Positions 1 through 7,230 of a DNA stretch of 64,000 bases are shown piece by piece; within the stretch, counting starts at the first letter, position 1, and the number at the start of each line of letters is the position of its first letter. The notes beneath the pieces were generated by a model. It ran no database searches, was not told the origin of the DNA, and saw only the letters and a program-made list of their open reading frames with translations. The translations under genes were made by a program, and so were the position numbers. The DNA lies in the NCBI RefSeq assembly GCF_000739455.1, contig NZ_CP009211.1:881660-945659 (forward strand), read 5' to 3'. This DNA is from Corynebacterium imitans. Lineage in GTDB: Bacteria > Actinomycetota > Actinomycetes > Mycobacteriales > Mycobacteriaceae.

Positions 1-2
1 AG

Positions 3-377
3 GGGATTCGGTCGGGGGTAGATTTGTACGTAGACGGGAAGTGGCATGAAAGGTCAATCCTCGCCACTGATCGGGGTTCGGCTCGAGCGTCTTTCAGGCA
101 TTATCGAGTACCAGACATCGCGAAAACGCTGCGCCTCAAGGCGACTTGGGTTGACGACATCCCGAACACAGGCGCACCTGGCCAGGTCACGATCCAGCAT
201 GAAGGGCAAACCATAGGCGAGTTCACTGTCCCGGTTGGGGAGATCGTCGAACACACTTTCGATATCCAAGGCGGAGGTATTATTAGCGTTTTCATCGCTG
301 CTTACGACCCTTCGACTGAAGAACGAGTGCCTTCAGACGGTCTTGCACTCCTCACCCCGGTGGTTACGAACTACTGA
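3..377 (+). CDS. Hypothetical protein, 5' end off the window
   Basis: The frame is open from the first bases of the window, so the real start is probably upstream; a TTG at 24 is the first start-like codon inside it and would give 117 residues. The visible protein is rich in beta-forming residues with no membrane segment, no cysteine cluster and no motif I recognise. It ends at a TGA 29 bp before a strong intrinsic terminator, which supports it being a real transcribed gene. No function is proposed. The following 600 bp carry no gene on this strand. Confidence 0.5.
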   Translation, partial: GIRSGVDLYVDGKWHERSILATDRGSARASFRHYRVPDIAKTLRLKATWVDDIPNTGAPGQVTIQHEGQTIGEFTVPVGEIVEHTFDIQGGGIISVFIAAYDPSTEERVPSDGLALLTPVVTNY

Positions 378-405
378 CATCAACAACGCACCGGATCAGG
401 CCGTG

Positions 406-442
406 AAAGAAAGCGCTGGGAGCAACACCCAGCGCTTTCTTT
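406..442 (+). terminator. Intrinsic terminator after the first gene
   Basis: A perfect 15-bp inverted repeat (406-420 against 428-442) with a 7-nt loop. The right arm ends in CTTTCTTT, so the hairpin is followed by a T-rich stretch on the plus strand; because the left arm starts with A residues it could work in both directions. Confidence 0.85.
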
Positions 443-1055
443 ATGCGTGGGTCAAATCAGAGTCACAGTACGGACGCCGTGGGGGAGTAGCGACGGTACA
501 GCTCCAAGTGCGCTGACACTTCACAGCGCATTTCACGCGCCACTTTGCTGCACATCATCCGTGCTGTTTCGTTGTGCGGTGCAGTGGCGCGTTTACTGGC
601 TCTTCTGCTGCGCAATTCATTGCACTGCGTAGTGTCTGTGGCTGTTTATTAACACGCAGGTTGCACTGTGTATTGGGTAGCCATTCCATCGGCACGTTTA
701 CTGCGCGATGAAATGCCCCGACACTTCAATGACACGTGAATTGGGCAATAAAGTGGCTCGCCAGTCTATTGACACCTTTACTGCGCAACAGAATGACGCT
801 GTCATTTTGCCGGCCTTTCTGCGGGCGTCTCTTCTGCGCAACACACGCGCTATTGTCCCGGCCGACGTACTGCGCACTATGTCCGCCACTTAACAGACCA
901 ATCCGCTGCGCAGCATAGTGACACTCCGCTCAGCGTGGCCCAGATTTCTTCGATTTTCGCTGAATCTCAGCGGTTTTCCCGCCGCCAATGACCGACGACG
1001 CCGACGGCACCCTATACGGCCCGCAGAAGGCCGTACAAGGCAGGGGAGAGCAGCG
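443..1055. other. Non-coding stretch with recurring CTGCGCA motifs
   Basis: No convincing gene on either strand. The octamer-like core CTGCGCA (or CTGCGCG) recurs at about 608, 701, 781, 834, 870 and 905; two copies share the longer form TTTACTGCGC exactly 80 bp apart (697-706 and 777-786). This lies downstream of the relaxase gene, which is read from the other strand. It could be iteron-like binding sites, or ruins of a gene; short ORFs here have no coding character. Confidence 0.4.
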
Positions 1056-2357
1056 CTACAACCCCATACCGCCATCACGGTCACGCTGTTGTTGCTGCTG
1101 GCGGCGCTTCTCGATGCGCTCGCGTACGCGCTGCTTCGCCTCGCCCTGTTTCGTCTTGGTCTGCAGCTCGGTGAACAGCGTGTAGCGCTCAAGCAGCTCC
1201 GGGTCGCGTTGCAGTTCTTGCACCAGGAACTTCTTGTCCAGATGCTCCAACTGCTGTCCTGACTTCACCGCTTCTTCGATGATGATGGCGGCTTCATCTT
1301 CGGCATCCGCGTGCGCGTTGCGGCGGATCTGATCAGCGTCCTCGCGGGCATCCTCACGCATCGATGTAGCGTCGCGCGTGGCCTCGTCGCGGATGCTTGT
1401 GGCCTCGTTTTGTGCTTCACTGCGGATCGTCTCGGAGTCGCGCTCAGCCTGCTTATGGGCCTCGTCGGCCTTGCGAGTTATCGACTCCGCTTCGCTGCGG
1501 GCCGTGGCTGTAATCGCGCTCGCCTTGGCCCGTGCAGTCTCTTCGGCTCGTTCGAGCAGCTCGTCTGCTTGCGCTTCGGCAAGGCCCATGGTCTGCTCAG
1601 CTTTCTCGCGTGATTCACGAAGTACGCGCTCAGCAACAGCGCGGGTCTGTTCTTCGGCGTGCTGCAGCACACTTTGCGCTTTCTCGTTGGCTTCTTGGGC
1701 CTGCTTGAGTTCTTTTGCTGCCTGCTCGCGATCACGCTCGATCGCGTCCATGTCGCGCTGCACGGAGCGCTTCTTGACTTCGACATCATCCTCGCGCTTG
1801 GCGAGGTCGCGCTCCCGGTCCTGCTGCTCGGTGTAGCGGTCGAGGTTCAGCGACTCGTCGTGTCGTTCAGAGACTTCCAGCTCGACCGGATAACCCAACG
1901 AGTGCATGTGTTCACGAAGCCCTCGCTGTGCATCGATGAACTTCTGTTGGCCCGATATCTGCTTGCCCTTCTTCGGGCCGGATGTGTACCGCACCGTGGG
2001 GTCTGTGTTGTACGCGATGCCAGGGCGGCAACGCAGCGTACCGGGCTTGTCCGGATGAGGGGAGAGGGTGTCCGCCTGAAACTGGATGTGTGGCGTCGAT
2101 TCGTCGAAGTTCATGTCCCCGCCGGCGACTGCGTCGATACCGCCGGGAATGAAGTTCTCGGCGAGCCAACGCATTGACTCTTCGGGGTACTTCTTTGCTT
2201 CTTCGTAGTCGCGGGCGACATAGCGCGGACGTTTCACTTCGCGCCCGTCCACCTCACTGGTGTAGTAGTCGGGGATCTCCTTGCACATCGACTTCGGCAG
2301 ATACACGACGAACAGCGACGTCTCGAAACTGTTCTTCTGCACGCGCACTCCGTCCAT
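1056..2357 (-). CDS. Mob/Pre-like plasmid mobilisation protein (relaxase family, atypical)
   Basis: 433 residues from the only in-frame ATG; a TAG lies 24 codons upstream. Residues 80-93 (DMNFDESTPHIQF) align with the HxDExTPHxH metal-binding motif of MobV/Pre relaxases, but the first and last histidines are replaced by Asn and Gln. Residues about 185-395 are a long charged coiled coil rich in Glu, Arg and Ala, typical of the C-terminal half of Mob proteins, ending in a Gln/Arg-rich tail. Compared with family members the stretch before the motif is about 40 residues short, so the N-terminal motif may be lost. Inverted-repeat-rich DNA lies directly upstream, where an oriT would be expected. 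Family membership is inferred from the motif and architecture; activity is doubtful. Confidence 0.65.
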   Translation of the reverse strand: MDGVRVQKNSFETSLFVVYLPKSMCKEIPDYYTSEVDGREVKRPRYVARDYEEAKKYPEESMRWLAENFIPGGIDAVAGGDMNFDESTPHIQFQADTLSPHPDKPGTLRCRPGIAYNTDPTVRYTSGPKKGKQISGQQKFIDAQRGLREHMHSLGYPVELEVSERHDESLNLDRYTEQQDRERDLAKREDDVEVKKRSVQRDMDAIERDREQAAKELKQAQEANEKAQSVLQHAEEQTRAVAERVLRESREKAEQTMGLAEAQADELLERAEETARAKASAITATARSEAESITRKADEAHKQAERDSETIRSEAQNEATSIRDEATRDATSMREDAREDADQIRRNAHADAEDEAAIIIEEAVKSGQQLEHLDKKFLVQELQRDPELLERYTLFTELQTKTKQGEAKQRVRERIEKRRQQQQQRDRDGGMGL

Positions 2358-2719
2358 CCGAGGCGTGTACAGCCGCCACAGGGCCGCACAGCCGCTGCCA
2401 CAGGGCAGCCTTATCGAGTCGCGGCGCTACACATTTGCATCAACAGCTGCCGCTGGATCTGCTGCAGCGCTCACGCTCTGCGAAACACACGTCGCTGGTG
2501 GTGTCCGTTACATGCGCTTGCGCGCATATGGTCGCCGCGAACGTGATACGTCTGCACCGATAGTGTGCTTGTGGCACGGGCCGATATGGAGTGTGTTACT
2601 CAGGCCCGTTTCTCAACTACCCGCAGCAGCATCAACACCGCCTGGCGGCGGATGGCTCGCTGCGGGATTTGAACCCCCTGCAATGACCGCCTGACGGCGG
2701 TGCCAAAGTGCAGGGTGTG

Positions 2720-2899
2720 GCTGTGCGCACCACGTAGGCGATGTCGGTCTTGCCGTGCGGTTAGACACCTTGCGCTCGCAGGCTCGCTGCAGGTGTCTCG
2801 ATGACGCGGGAAGACGCCGCAAGCGGCGTTTCCACCCGTCATCGGCCCTTACTTTAAGACCGACATACAACGGCTGACGCCGTATGTGGTGCGCACAGC
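2720..2899. repeat. Nested, branched inverted repeat (180 bp)
   Basis: The outer arms are a perfect 14-bp inverted repeat (2720-2733 and 2886-2899). Inside are an 11-bp pair (2741-2751 and 2856-2866), and within that two side hairpins: 2763-2770/2791-2798 (8 bp) and 2800-2843. The arrangement would fold as a multi-branched structure in single-stranded DNA or RNA. Confidence 0.75.
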
Positions 2900-2902
2900 G
2901 TG

Positions 2903-3006
2903 GCGACCTGCAGGTTTTGCGTAGGCACCATGTGCGCTTCGCGCATCAACGGGCCGTTTCGGGTAAGGGTCGAAGACCGCATTAAGACCCGAAACACGCA
3001 GGTCGC
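2903..3006. repeat. Second nested inverted repeat
   Basis: Outer 9-bp arms 2903-2911 and 2998-3006; inner 9-bp arms 2956-2964 and 2987-2995; a small TGCGC/GCGCA hairpin at 2933-2945 branches inside. It directly follows the first nested structure. Confidence 0.7.
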
Positions 3007-3008
3007 AG

Positions 3009-3062
3009 CCCCCTTCTGTGTCAAAACCCCTATATGTTTGTCGTTATAGGGGTAGAAGGGGG
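3009..3062. repeat. Third nested inverted repeat, possible oriT hairpin
   Basis: Outer 9-bp arms (3009-3017, CCCCCTTCT; 3054-3062, AGAAGGGGG) enclose inner 8-bp arms (3027-3034, CCCCTATA; 3045-3052, TATAGGGG) around a 10-nt loop. The next bases, ATAAGGGGGTGCG at about 3071-3083, loosely resemble nick regions of mobilisable plasmids; that reading is a guess. Confidence 0.65.
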
Positions 3063-3125
3063 AAAAGGGCATAAGGGGGTGCGACGCCTCCGCTGCGCTC
3101 CGGCGCTCGGCATAGCCGAGGCACT

Positions 3126-3168
3126 GCACCGGGTATTACTGCTCGCTGGCGCTCGCATAACCCGGTGC
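3126..3168. repeat. Inverted repeat with 9-bp arms
   Basis: Perfect arms GCACCGGGT (3126-3134) and ACCCGGTGC (3160-3168) separated by 25 bp. It follows the CTCGGC-ata-GCCGAG hairpin at 3106-3120. Confidence 0.65.
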
Positions 3169-3667
3169 CCGGCGCTGGCGCGCCGCCCCCTACAGCCCCA
3201 GTCTCAGACCTCGCTCGCTCGGTCTGGCTGGTGCTGTCTTGCCCTCCGCTTGCGCTCCGGCCAAGATGCCCAATAGTGCAGCTGGCGCTGCACCTTGTGT
3301 GATGACCCATGCTCCGCATCACGACACTGCCGGCAATCCGATATATCCCGTCGATATGTATTCGGATATGCCAGCATCGATGTGTCGTGTTTGGGTCATC
3401 ACGAAACGCTCCATCACGGCAAGCCTGCCGAGATGGATATTGGCGTATCTCACGACGCGGCATTATGCGGCATGCGCCGCATATCACTTACCGTCGCGGT
3501 CACAACTTCAGCAGCACAGCTGCTGAAATCTGCTTTGTCCGCGCTGCTGCACACCCTCAACCCACGGCCACAGCTACCGGCATATCTCGTCGCGCACGAC
3601 ACCATGCCTGCTGCGGCCGCGCATCACAGCAGCGCGACATACCGCCAGCCATGTGGCGGATGATCCA

Positions 3668-3701
3668 GGCGACGGGGCAGACGTGTATATGCCCCGTCGC
3701 C
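3668..3701. repeat. Perfect 12-bp hairpin
   Basis: Arms GGCGACGGGGCA (3668-3679) and TGCCCCGTCGCC (3690-3701) around a 10-nt loop. No T-tract follows on either strand, so it is not an obvious terminator. Confidence 0.65.
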
Positions 3702-3766
3702 GATACCGGCGCAAGCATCGTGACAGTGTCACGTGTAGCGGTGCCGCAGCCACCCGCACACACGCG

Positions 3767-3793
3767 AAAACCCCGCCCTTGCGAGCGGGGTGT
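3767..3793 (-). terminator. Terminator for the minus-strand small genes
   Basis: A 7-bp GC-rich stem (3770-3776 with 3785-3791) which, on the minus strand, is followed by TTTT. It lies about 85 bp past the stop of the small acidic protein gene. Confidence 0.6.
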
Positions 3794-3877
3794 GTGGCGA
3801 CATCAAACGTGACGGCTGTACGTCGTCACGCCGCGTGGCCGTACACACATGAGGTGATTGCGTGTACGGCTAAAGGG

Positions 3878-4177
3878 TTAGTCGGGTACAACTTCTAGAT
3901 GCCGCTTCGGCTTACTGCCCTCGGTGCTCTCAGGCGTGTCGCCGTCACCGTTCTCAGGTGTATCGCTGTCCCCTTCGGTGCTGGCGGACTTGTCACCGTC
4001 CCCTTCGGTGCTGGCGGACTTGTCACCGTCGAGATTCACCTCGAACTCTTCGGCATACTTGCGCAACTGCGCAAGGCGCTCCTTTGTCGCTTTGTGTGCA
4101 CGGCGCGCCTCGTTCACGGTATCTTTTGCTTGCTGCTCATCGCGCAGCGCTGCTGCGTAATCGTCTCTGAAAGACAT
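3878..4177 (-). CDS. Small acidic protein with internal repeat, plasmid-type
   Basis: 99 residues from the ATG at 4177 (MSFRDDY...). A longer frame upstream is possible, but the protein-like composition starts here. Residues about 8-48 form a short charged helix; the rest is Glu/Asp/Ser/Thr-rich and disordered, with GDKSASTEGD present twice in tandem because of a 30-bp DNA duplication. It lies between a terminator and the excisionase-like gene on the same strand, a setting seen for accessory plasmid genes. I do not recognise the family and infer no function. Confidence 0.5.
   Translation of the reverse strand: MSFRDDYAAALRDEQQAKDTVNEARRAHKATKERLAQLRKYAEEFEVNLDGDKSASTEGDGDKSASTEGDSDTPENGDGDTPESTEGSKPKRHLEVVPD
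3970..4029. repeat. Two exact 30-bp tandem repeats inside the acidic protein gene
   Basis: 3970-3999 and 4000-4029 are identical and in frame, adding one GDKSASTEGD-type unit. This is a likely slippage site. Confidence 0.85.
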
Positions 4178-4348
4178 GGTTTGTTCTCTTTGGTTGAATG
4201 AACTGTTTATTTGGACTCGGGGCACGACGGTGGAGCGCGCGTGTGTAGTAGCACGGCCATCACCCATCAGCCCTCGCACTCAGTTCAAGACCCAGCCTGA
4301 CTAGCTGAGCTAAGCGGCGGGATCTCGTCGTAGGCGGGTTTGTCCGCA

Positions 4349-4657
4349 TTAGTGCTTCACACCGCCCAGCACCGTGACGAGCTGCTGGCGCTGCTCATCT
4401 GTCAGTTGGGGCGCTGCATTCACGACGGCATCGACGAAGCCGTCGAATAGCTGCGGGGCAGGGCGGCGTGCGGCCGCGAGGTAGGCGTCGAGATCGTCTT
4501 GGCGAATCCGATAGGCGGTGCCGAAACGGTGGAATGAAAGACGGCCCTCTTTAATAGCTTTTCGCAACGTGGACTCGGAGCCGACGCCGAGATCGGCGAG
4601 TTCCTGCAGCGTGTAAAAGCGTGGCGCGACGGCGGTAGTCGTGTCCTTTTCGGACAT
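4349..4657 (-). CDS. Excisionase-type helix-turn-helix DNA-binding protein
   Basis: 102 residues. Residues about 13-62 (FYTLQELADLGVGSESTLRK ... RFGTAYRIRQDDLDAYL) fit the MerR-like HTH_17/excisionase fold: a helix-turn-helix followed by the wing 'FGTAYRI' and the D(L/I)xAYL closing helix. The C-terminal half is Ala/Gln-rich and unassigned. The start is supported by an AGGAGCG Shine-Dalgarno about 8 nt upstream of the ATG. Such proteins act as plasmid or integrative-element accessory factors (excision, copy control or transfer regulation). It lies next to the acidic-protein gene and the tandem repeat array, which might hold its binding sites, but that is speculation. Confidence 0.7.
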   Translation of the reverse strand: MSEKDTTTAVAPRFYTLQELADLGVGSESTLRKAIKEGRLSFHRFGTAYRIRQDDLDAYLAAARRPAPQLFDGFVDAVVNAAPQLTDEQRQQLVTVLGGVKH

Positions 4658-4753
4658 AGAAAAACGCTCCTGGGCAGATTGATCTGTCCCGGAGCGGGGT
4701 GCTTTACCGGCTTGCTATTCAGGCGGCTTGGAGTGCCGTGCTCGACTCGCTAG

Positions 4754-5005
4754 AACGGTGGTCTGCCGTCCCATCGCTTTACGGGAGCGCTTACTCCCTA
4801 CCTGACCGCTTTTGTGGTCGGCAATGCCGTTGCCAACCGGTCTATCTCGTCGGAGGAACCGCGCCTATCACGGTCGAGAGGCTATCTCTTTATGAATTAT
4901 CCTCGGGGTTATCCCCCGTATGCGGCTGGCTATACCAAAAACGAAATAACACGCCACATACGGTCTAGAGGCCATCGTACGGAACTTATGCGTCGCGCAC
5001 AATAG
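4754..5005 (+). other. Possible ORF remnant (protein-like composition)
   Basis: Open from a TAG at 4751 to a TAG at 5003. The last 40 codons (from about MNYPRGYPPYAAGYTKNEI) look more protein-like than the surroundings: Tyr/Pro motif, then a basic helix-like end. No convincing ATG with a ribosome binding site and no family match that I recognise. It may be the 3' end of a decayed plasmid gene; the rest of 4658-5090 shows nothing. Confidence 0.25.
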
Positions 5006-5091
5006 CCTGCGACCTAATCTTTACGAATCGAACCGAGCACGTTTCTACACGCCACGTGGCACGGCTGGGGTGTTGTGGTGGGGCAGCTGTT

Positions 5092-6559
5092 GTGTGGCGG
5101 CATGGTGACACGCAAGGGGCGCGCCTTTTTGTGACCTGTGACACGTCTATAGTGTGCTCGTTTCGTAGTTTTGACCTCGTTTCGTAATTTGCCGATCAAA
5201 ATACGAAAAAATTACGAAACGCTCTACCTGTGGTTTCGTGATTTCCACAAACGAAAAGAACAAAACTACGAAACACGCAATAACGCTGTGACCTGCATAG
5301 ACACTTGACATTTCGGGGGTGTTTCGTAATTTTGCGGTATTTCGACCCAAACCTTTTAAGAGAGAGACACAGACACACATTGCAGGCACATGTCTACGAC
5401 ATAGAGCGTCCTCGTTGAGGGCACGCTGCAGGGATTGTAGCTAGGTGACACGGCCGGGACGCTGCAGCACGGTGACACGCAAGGTGCGCGCCTTTTTGTG
5501 ACCTGTGACACGTCTGTAGTGTGCTCGCTTCGTAGTTTTGACCTCGTTTCGTAATTTGCCGATCAAAATACGAAAAAATTACGAAACGCTCTACCTGCGG
5601 TTTCGTAGAACTACGAAAATCGGAAAACCAAATTACGAAACACGCGATAACGCTGTGACCTGCACAGACACGTCACATTTCGGGGATGTTTCGTAATTTT
5701 GCGGCATTTCGACCCAAACCTTTTAAGGGAGAGACACAGACACACATTACGGGCACATGTCTACGACATAGACCGTCCTCATTGAGGGCACGCTGCAGGG
5801 GTTGTAGCTATGTGACACGGCCGGGATGCTGCGTCACGGTGACACGCAAGGGGCGCGCCTTTTTATGACCTGTGACACGTCTGTAGCGCGCTCGTTTCGT
5901 AGTTTTGACCTCGTTTCGTAATTTGCCGATCAAAATACGAAAAAATTACGAAACGCTCTACCTGCGGTTTCGTGATTTCCGCAAACGAAAAGAACAAAAC
6001 TACGAAACACGCGATAACGCTGTGACCTGCATAGACACGTCACATTTCGGCGGTGTTTCGTAATTTTGCGGTATTTCGACCCAAACCTTTTAAGAGAGAG
6101 ACACAGACACGCATTGCAGGCACATGTCTACGACACAGAGCGTCCTCGTTGAGGGCACGCTGCAGGGGTTGCAGCTATGTGACACGGCCGGGATACTGCC
6201 ACGCTGCAACACGTCCGTGGCGCGCCGTTGTGTGACACGCAACACAGGTGTTGTGTGTTCGTTTCGTAGTTTTGACCTCGTTTCGTAATTTGCCGATCAA
6301 AATACGAAAAAATTACAAAACGCTCTACCTGCGGTTTCGTGATTTCCGCAAACGAAAAGAACAAAACTACGAAACACGCGATAACGCTGTGACCTGCATA
6401 GACACGTCACATTTCGGCGGTGTTTCGTAATTTTGCGGTATTTCGACCCAAACCTTTTAAGAGAGAGACACAGACACGCATTGCAGGCACATGTCTACGG
6501 CACAGAGCGTCCTCGTTGAGGGCACGCTGCAGGGGTTGCAGCTATGTGGCACGGGACAC
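5092..6559. repeat. Four tandem 367-bp repeats rich in TTTCGTA/TACGAAA
   Basis: The anchor TTTCGTAGTTTTGACC (first base C in unit 2) starts at 5161, 5528, 5895 and 6262, exactly 367 bp apart. Units are roughly 90-98% alike by eye. Each has an AT-richer half holding about six TTTCGTA/TACGAAA heptamers in both orientations, bounded by TTTCGTAGTTTTG and its exact complement 113 bp across in units 1 and 4 (5161-5273, 6262-6374), and a GC-richer half with purine-rich AAGAGAGAGACACAGAC. Unit 2 has a rearranged heptamer block. No gene is present: the roughly 60-80-codon ORFs inside are not conserved between units. Iterons, a partition site or another multi-site protein-binding array are the leading ideas. 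Confidence 0.85.
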
Positions 6560-6658
6560 AATCGCAATCAAGGTGTCTCTTCTTATTTAGATTTTCTTCA
6601 AAAAGTGGAAAAATTACGAAACGAAAACCATTTACGCTGCTCAACGTATGTTTTTGTG

Positions 6659-6700
6659 TTTCGTAGTTTTGTTCTTTTCGTTTACGAGATTACGAAATGA
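6659..6700. repeat. Inverted partial copy of the 367-bp repeat core
   Basis: TTTCGTAGTTTTGTTCTTTTC followed by GTTTACGAGATTACGAAA is close to the reverse complement of the 'TTTCGTGATTTCCGC...CTACGAAA' block of each repeat unit. It lies about 100 bp beyond the last unit. 6560-7045 otherwise shows no gene. Confidence 0.65.
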
Positions 6701-7045
6701 CCCGCAAATACCTACCGTGACCTGCGGTGATGTGTTTCGTATTTTTCTGCGTAATTTCACGTCGCCCGAAGCAGACACCCTGCCGTGTGCTTGCTGCAGG
6801 GCTGCGGCCGTCCCTCCATGTGGAGCGTCAGTGTCGATGCTGTAACTTAAACGTACATACATTTGTGGCGCTCTCGTTACGTGTCTGTGCATTGCCGAGC
6901 TCTTTACTGTTGTGTGTGGGCGCGCAGCCGTAGTGTCCGTGCCACTCCGAGTAGGGCGCGTCGTACCCCAAACCCATGTTCAATTAAATTCCAATCCAGA
7001 GAGGTCTTGCACTGTTGCGGTGCGGTTGTCTTCTTTCTCACCGTA

Positions 7046-7075
7046 TTGGACCCTGCGAAATTAATTGGATACGAT
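7046..7075 (+). promoter_or_regulatory. Probable erm(X) promoter
   Basis: -35-like TTGGAC (7046-7051), 18-bp spacer, -10-like TACGAT (7070-7075). Transcription would start near 7082, the A of the leader-peptide ATG, implying a leaderless message. Confidence 0.6.
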
Positions 7076-7081
7076 AGGCCC

Positions 7082-7129
7082 ATGTTGATTTCAGGTTCCG
7101 TTTTCATGCGGCCGCTCACCAGCCGCTAA
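7082..7129 (+). CDS. erm(X) leader peptide (translational attenuator)
   Basis: 15 codons, MLISGSVFMRPLTSR, ending in TAA. Leader peptides of this kind control macrolide-inducible erm genes: a ribosome stalled by drug changes the folding of the mRNA and frees the start of the methylase. The ATG lies 6 nt after the -10 hexamer with no ribosome binding site, so initiation is probably leaderless. The gene lies 101 bp upstream of erm(X). Confidence 0.75.
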   Translation: MLISGSVFMRPLTSR

Positions 7130-7230
7130 GGCGGTTTTCTCCCTCCCGCAGGTTAGAAACCGCTCCGGTCCTTTAGCCGGGCGGCCATTTGCCATGCCCG
7201 GCTCCGTTTCAACTCCACGGAGCACACCTG
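7115..7230 (+). promoter_or_regulatory. erm(X) attenuator stem-loops
   Basis: Between leader and methylase lie alternative pairings: CCGCTAAGGCGG at the leader's end, AAACCGC at 7157-7163 able to pair with GCGGTTT at 7131-7137, CCGGGC (7178-7183) with GCCCGG (7195-7200), and GCTCCGT (7201-7207) with ACGGAGC (7217-7223). The last hairpin buries the methylase ribosome binding site CGGAG, 8 nt before its ATG. This fits induction by unmasking. Confidence 0.65.

Larger units (their letters stand above)
2358..3877. other. 1.5-kb non-coding region, palindrome-rich
   Basis: No ORF here shows coding character. From 2720 onward it is a run of perfect inverted repeats (listed separately), some nested and branched. 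Further smaller ones are at 2800-2843 (7-bp outer and 7-bp inner stems, 2-nt loop), 3106-3120, 3206-3225, 3642-3659, 3720-3732, 3808-3830 and 3838-3870. It lies upstream of the mob gene and downstream of two small genes read from the same strand. A transfer origin, single-strand replication origin or structured RNA is the likely role; this is inference from structure and position. Confidence 0.6.

Noticed and set aside
2655..2700. tRNA 3'-end (T-arm-like GGGTTCAAATCCC) as an attachment site
   Set aside because: The T-stem has a G-G mismatch, no full tRNA and no integrase gene or matching second copy were seen in the window.
4290..4345. tRNA-like stretch (TAGCTCAGCTAG and GGTCTTGAAC on the minus strand)
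   Set aside because: No acceptor or D-stem pairing can be made; only short look-alike words.
5686..6235. Short ORFs (MFRNFA.FRPKPFK...) repeated in the 367-bp units
   Set aside because: They begin inside the TTTCGTA block, lack ribosome binding sites, and are broken by TAA in other units (for example unit 1), so they are by-products of the repeat.
5092..6559. CRISPR array
   Set aside because: The 367-bp units are contiguous and almost the same throughout; there are no short repeats with unique spacers and no cas genes.
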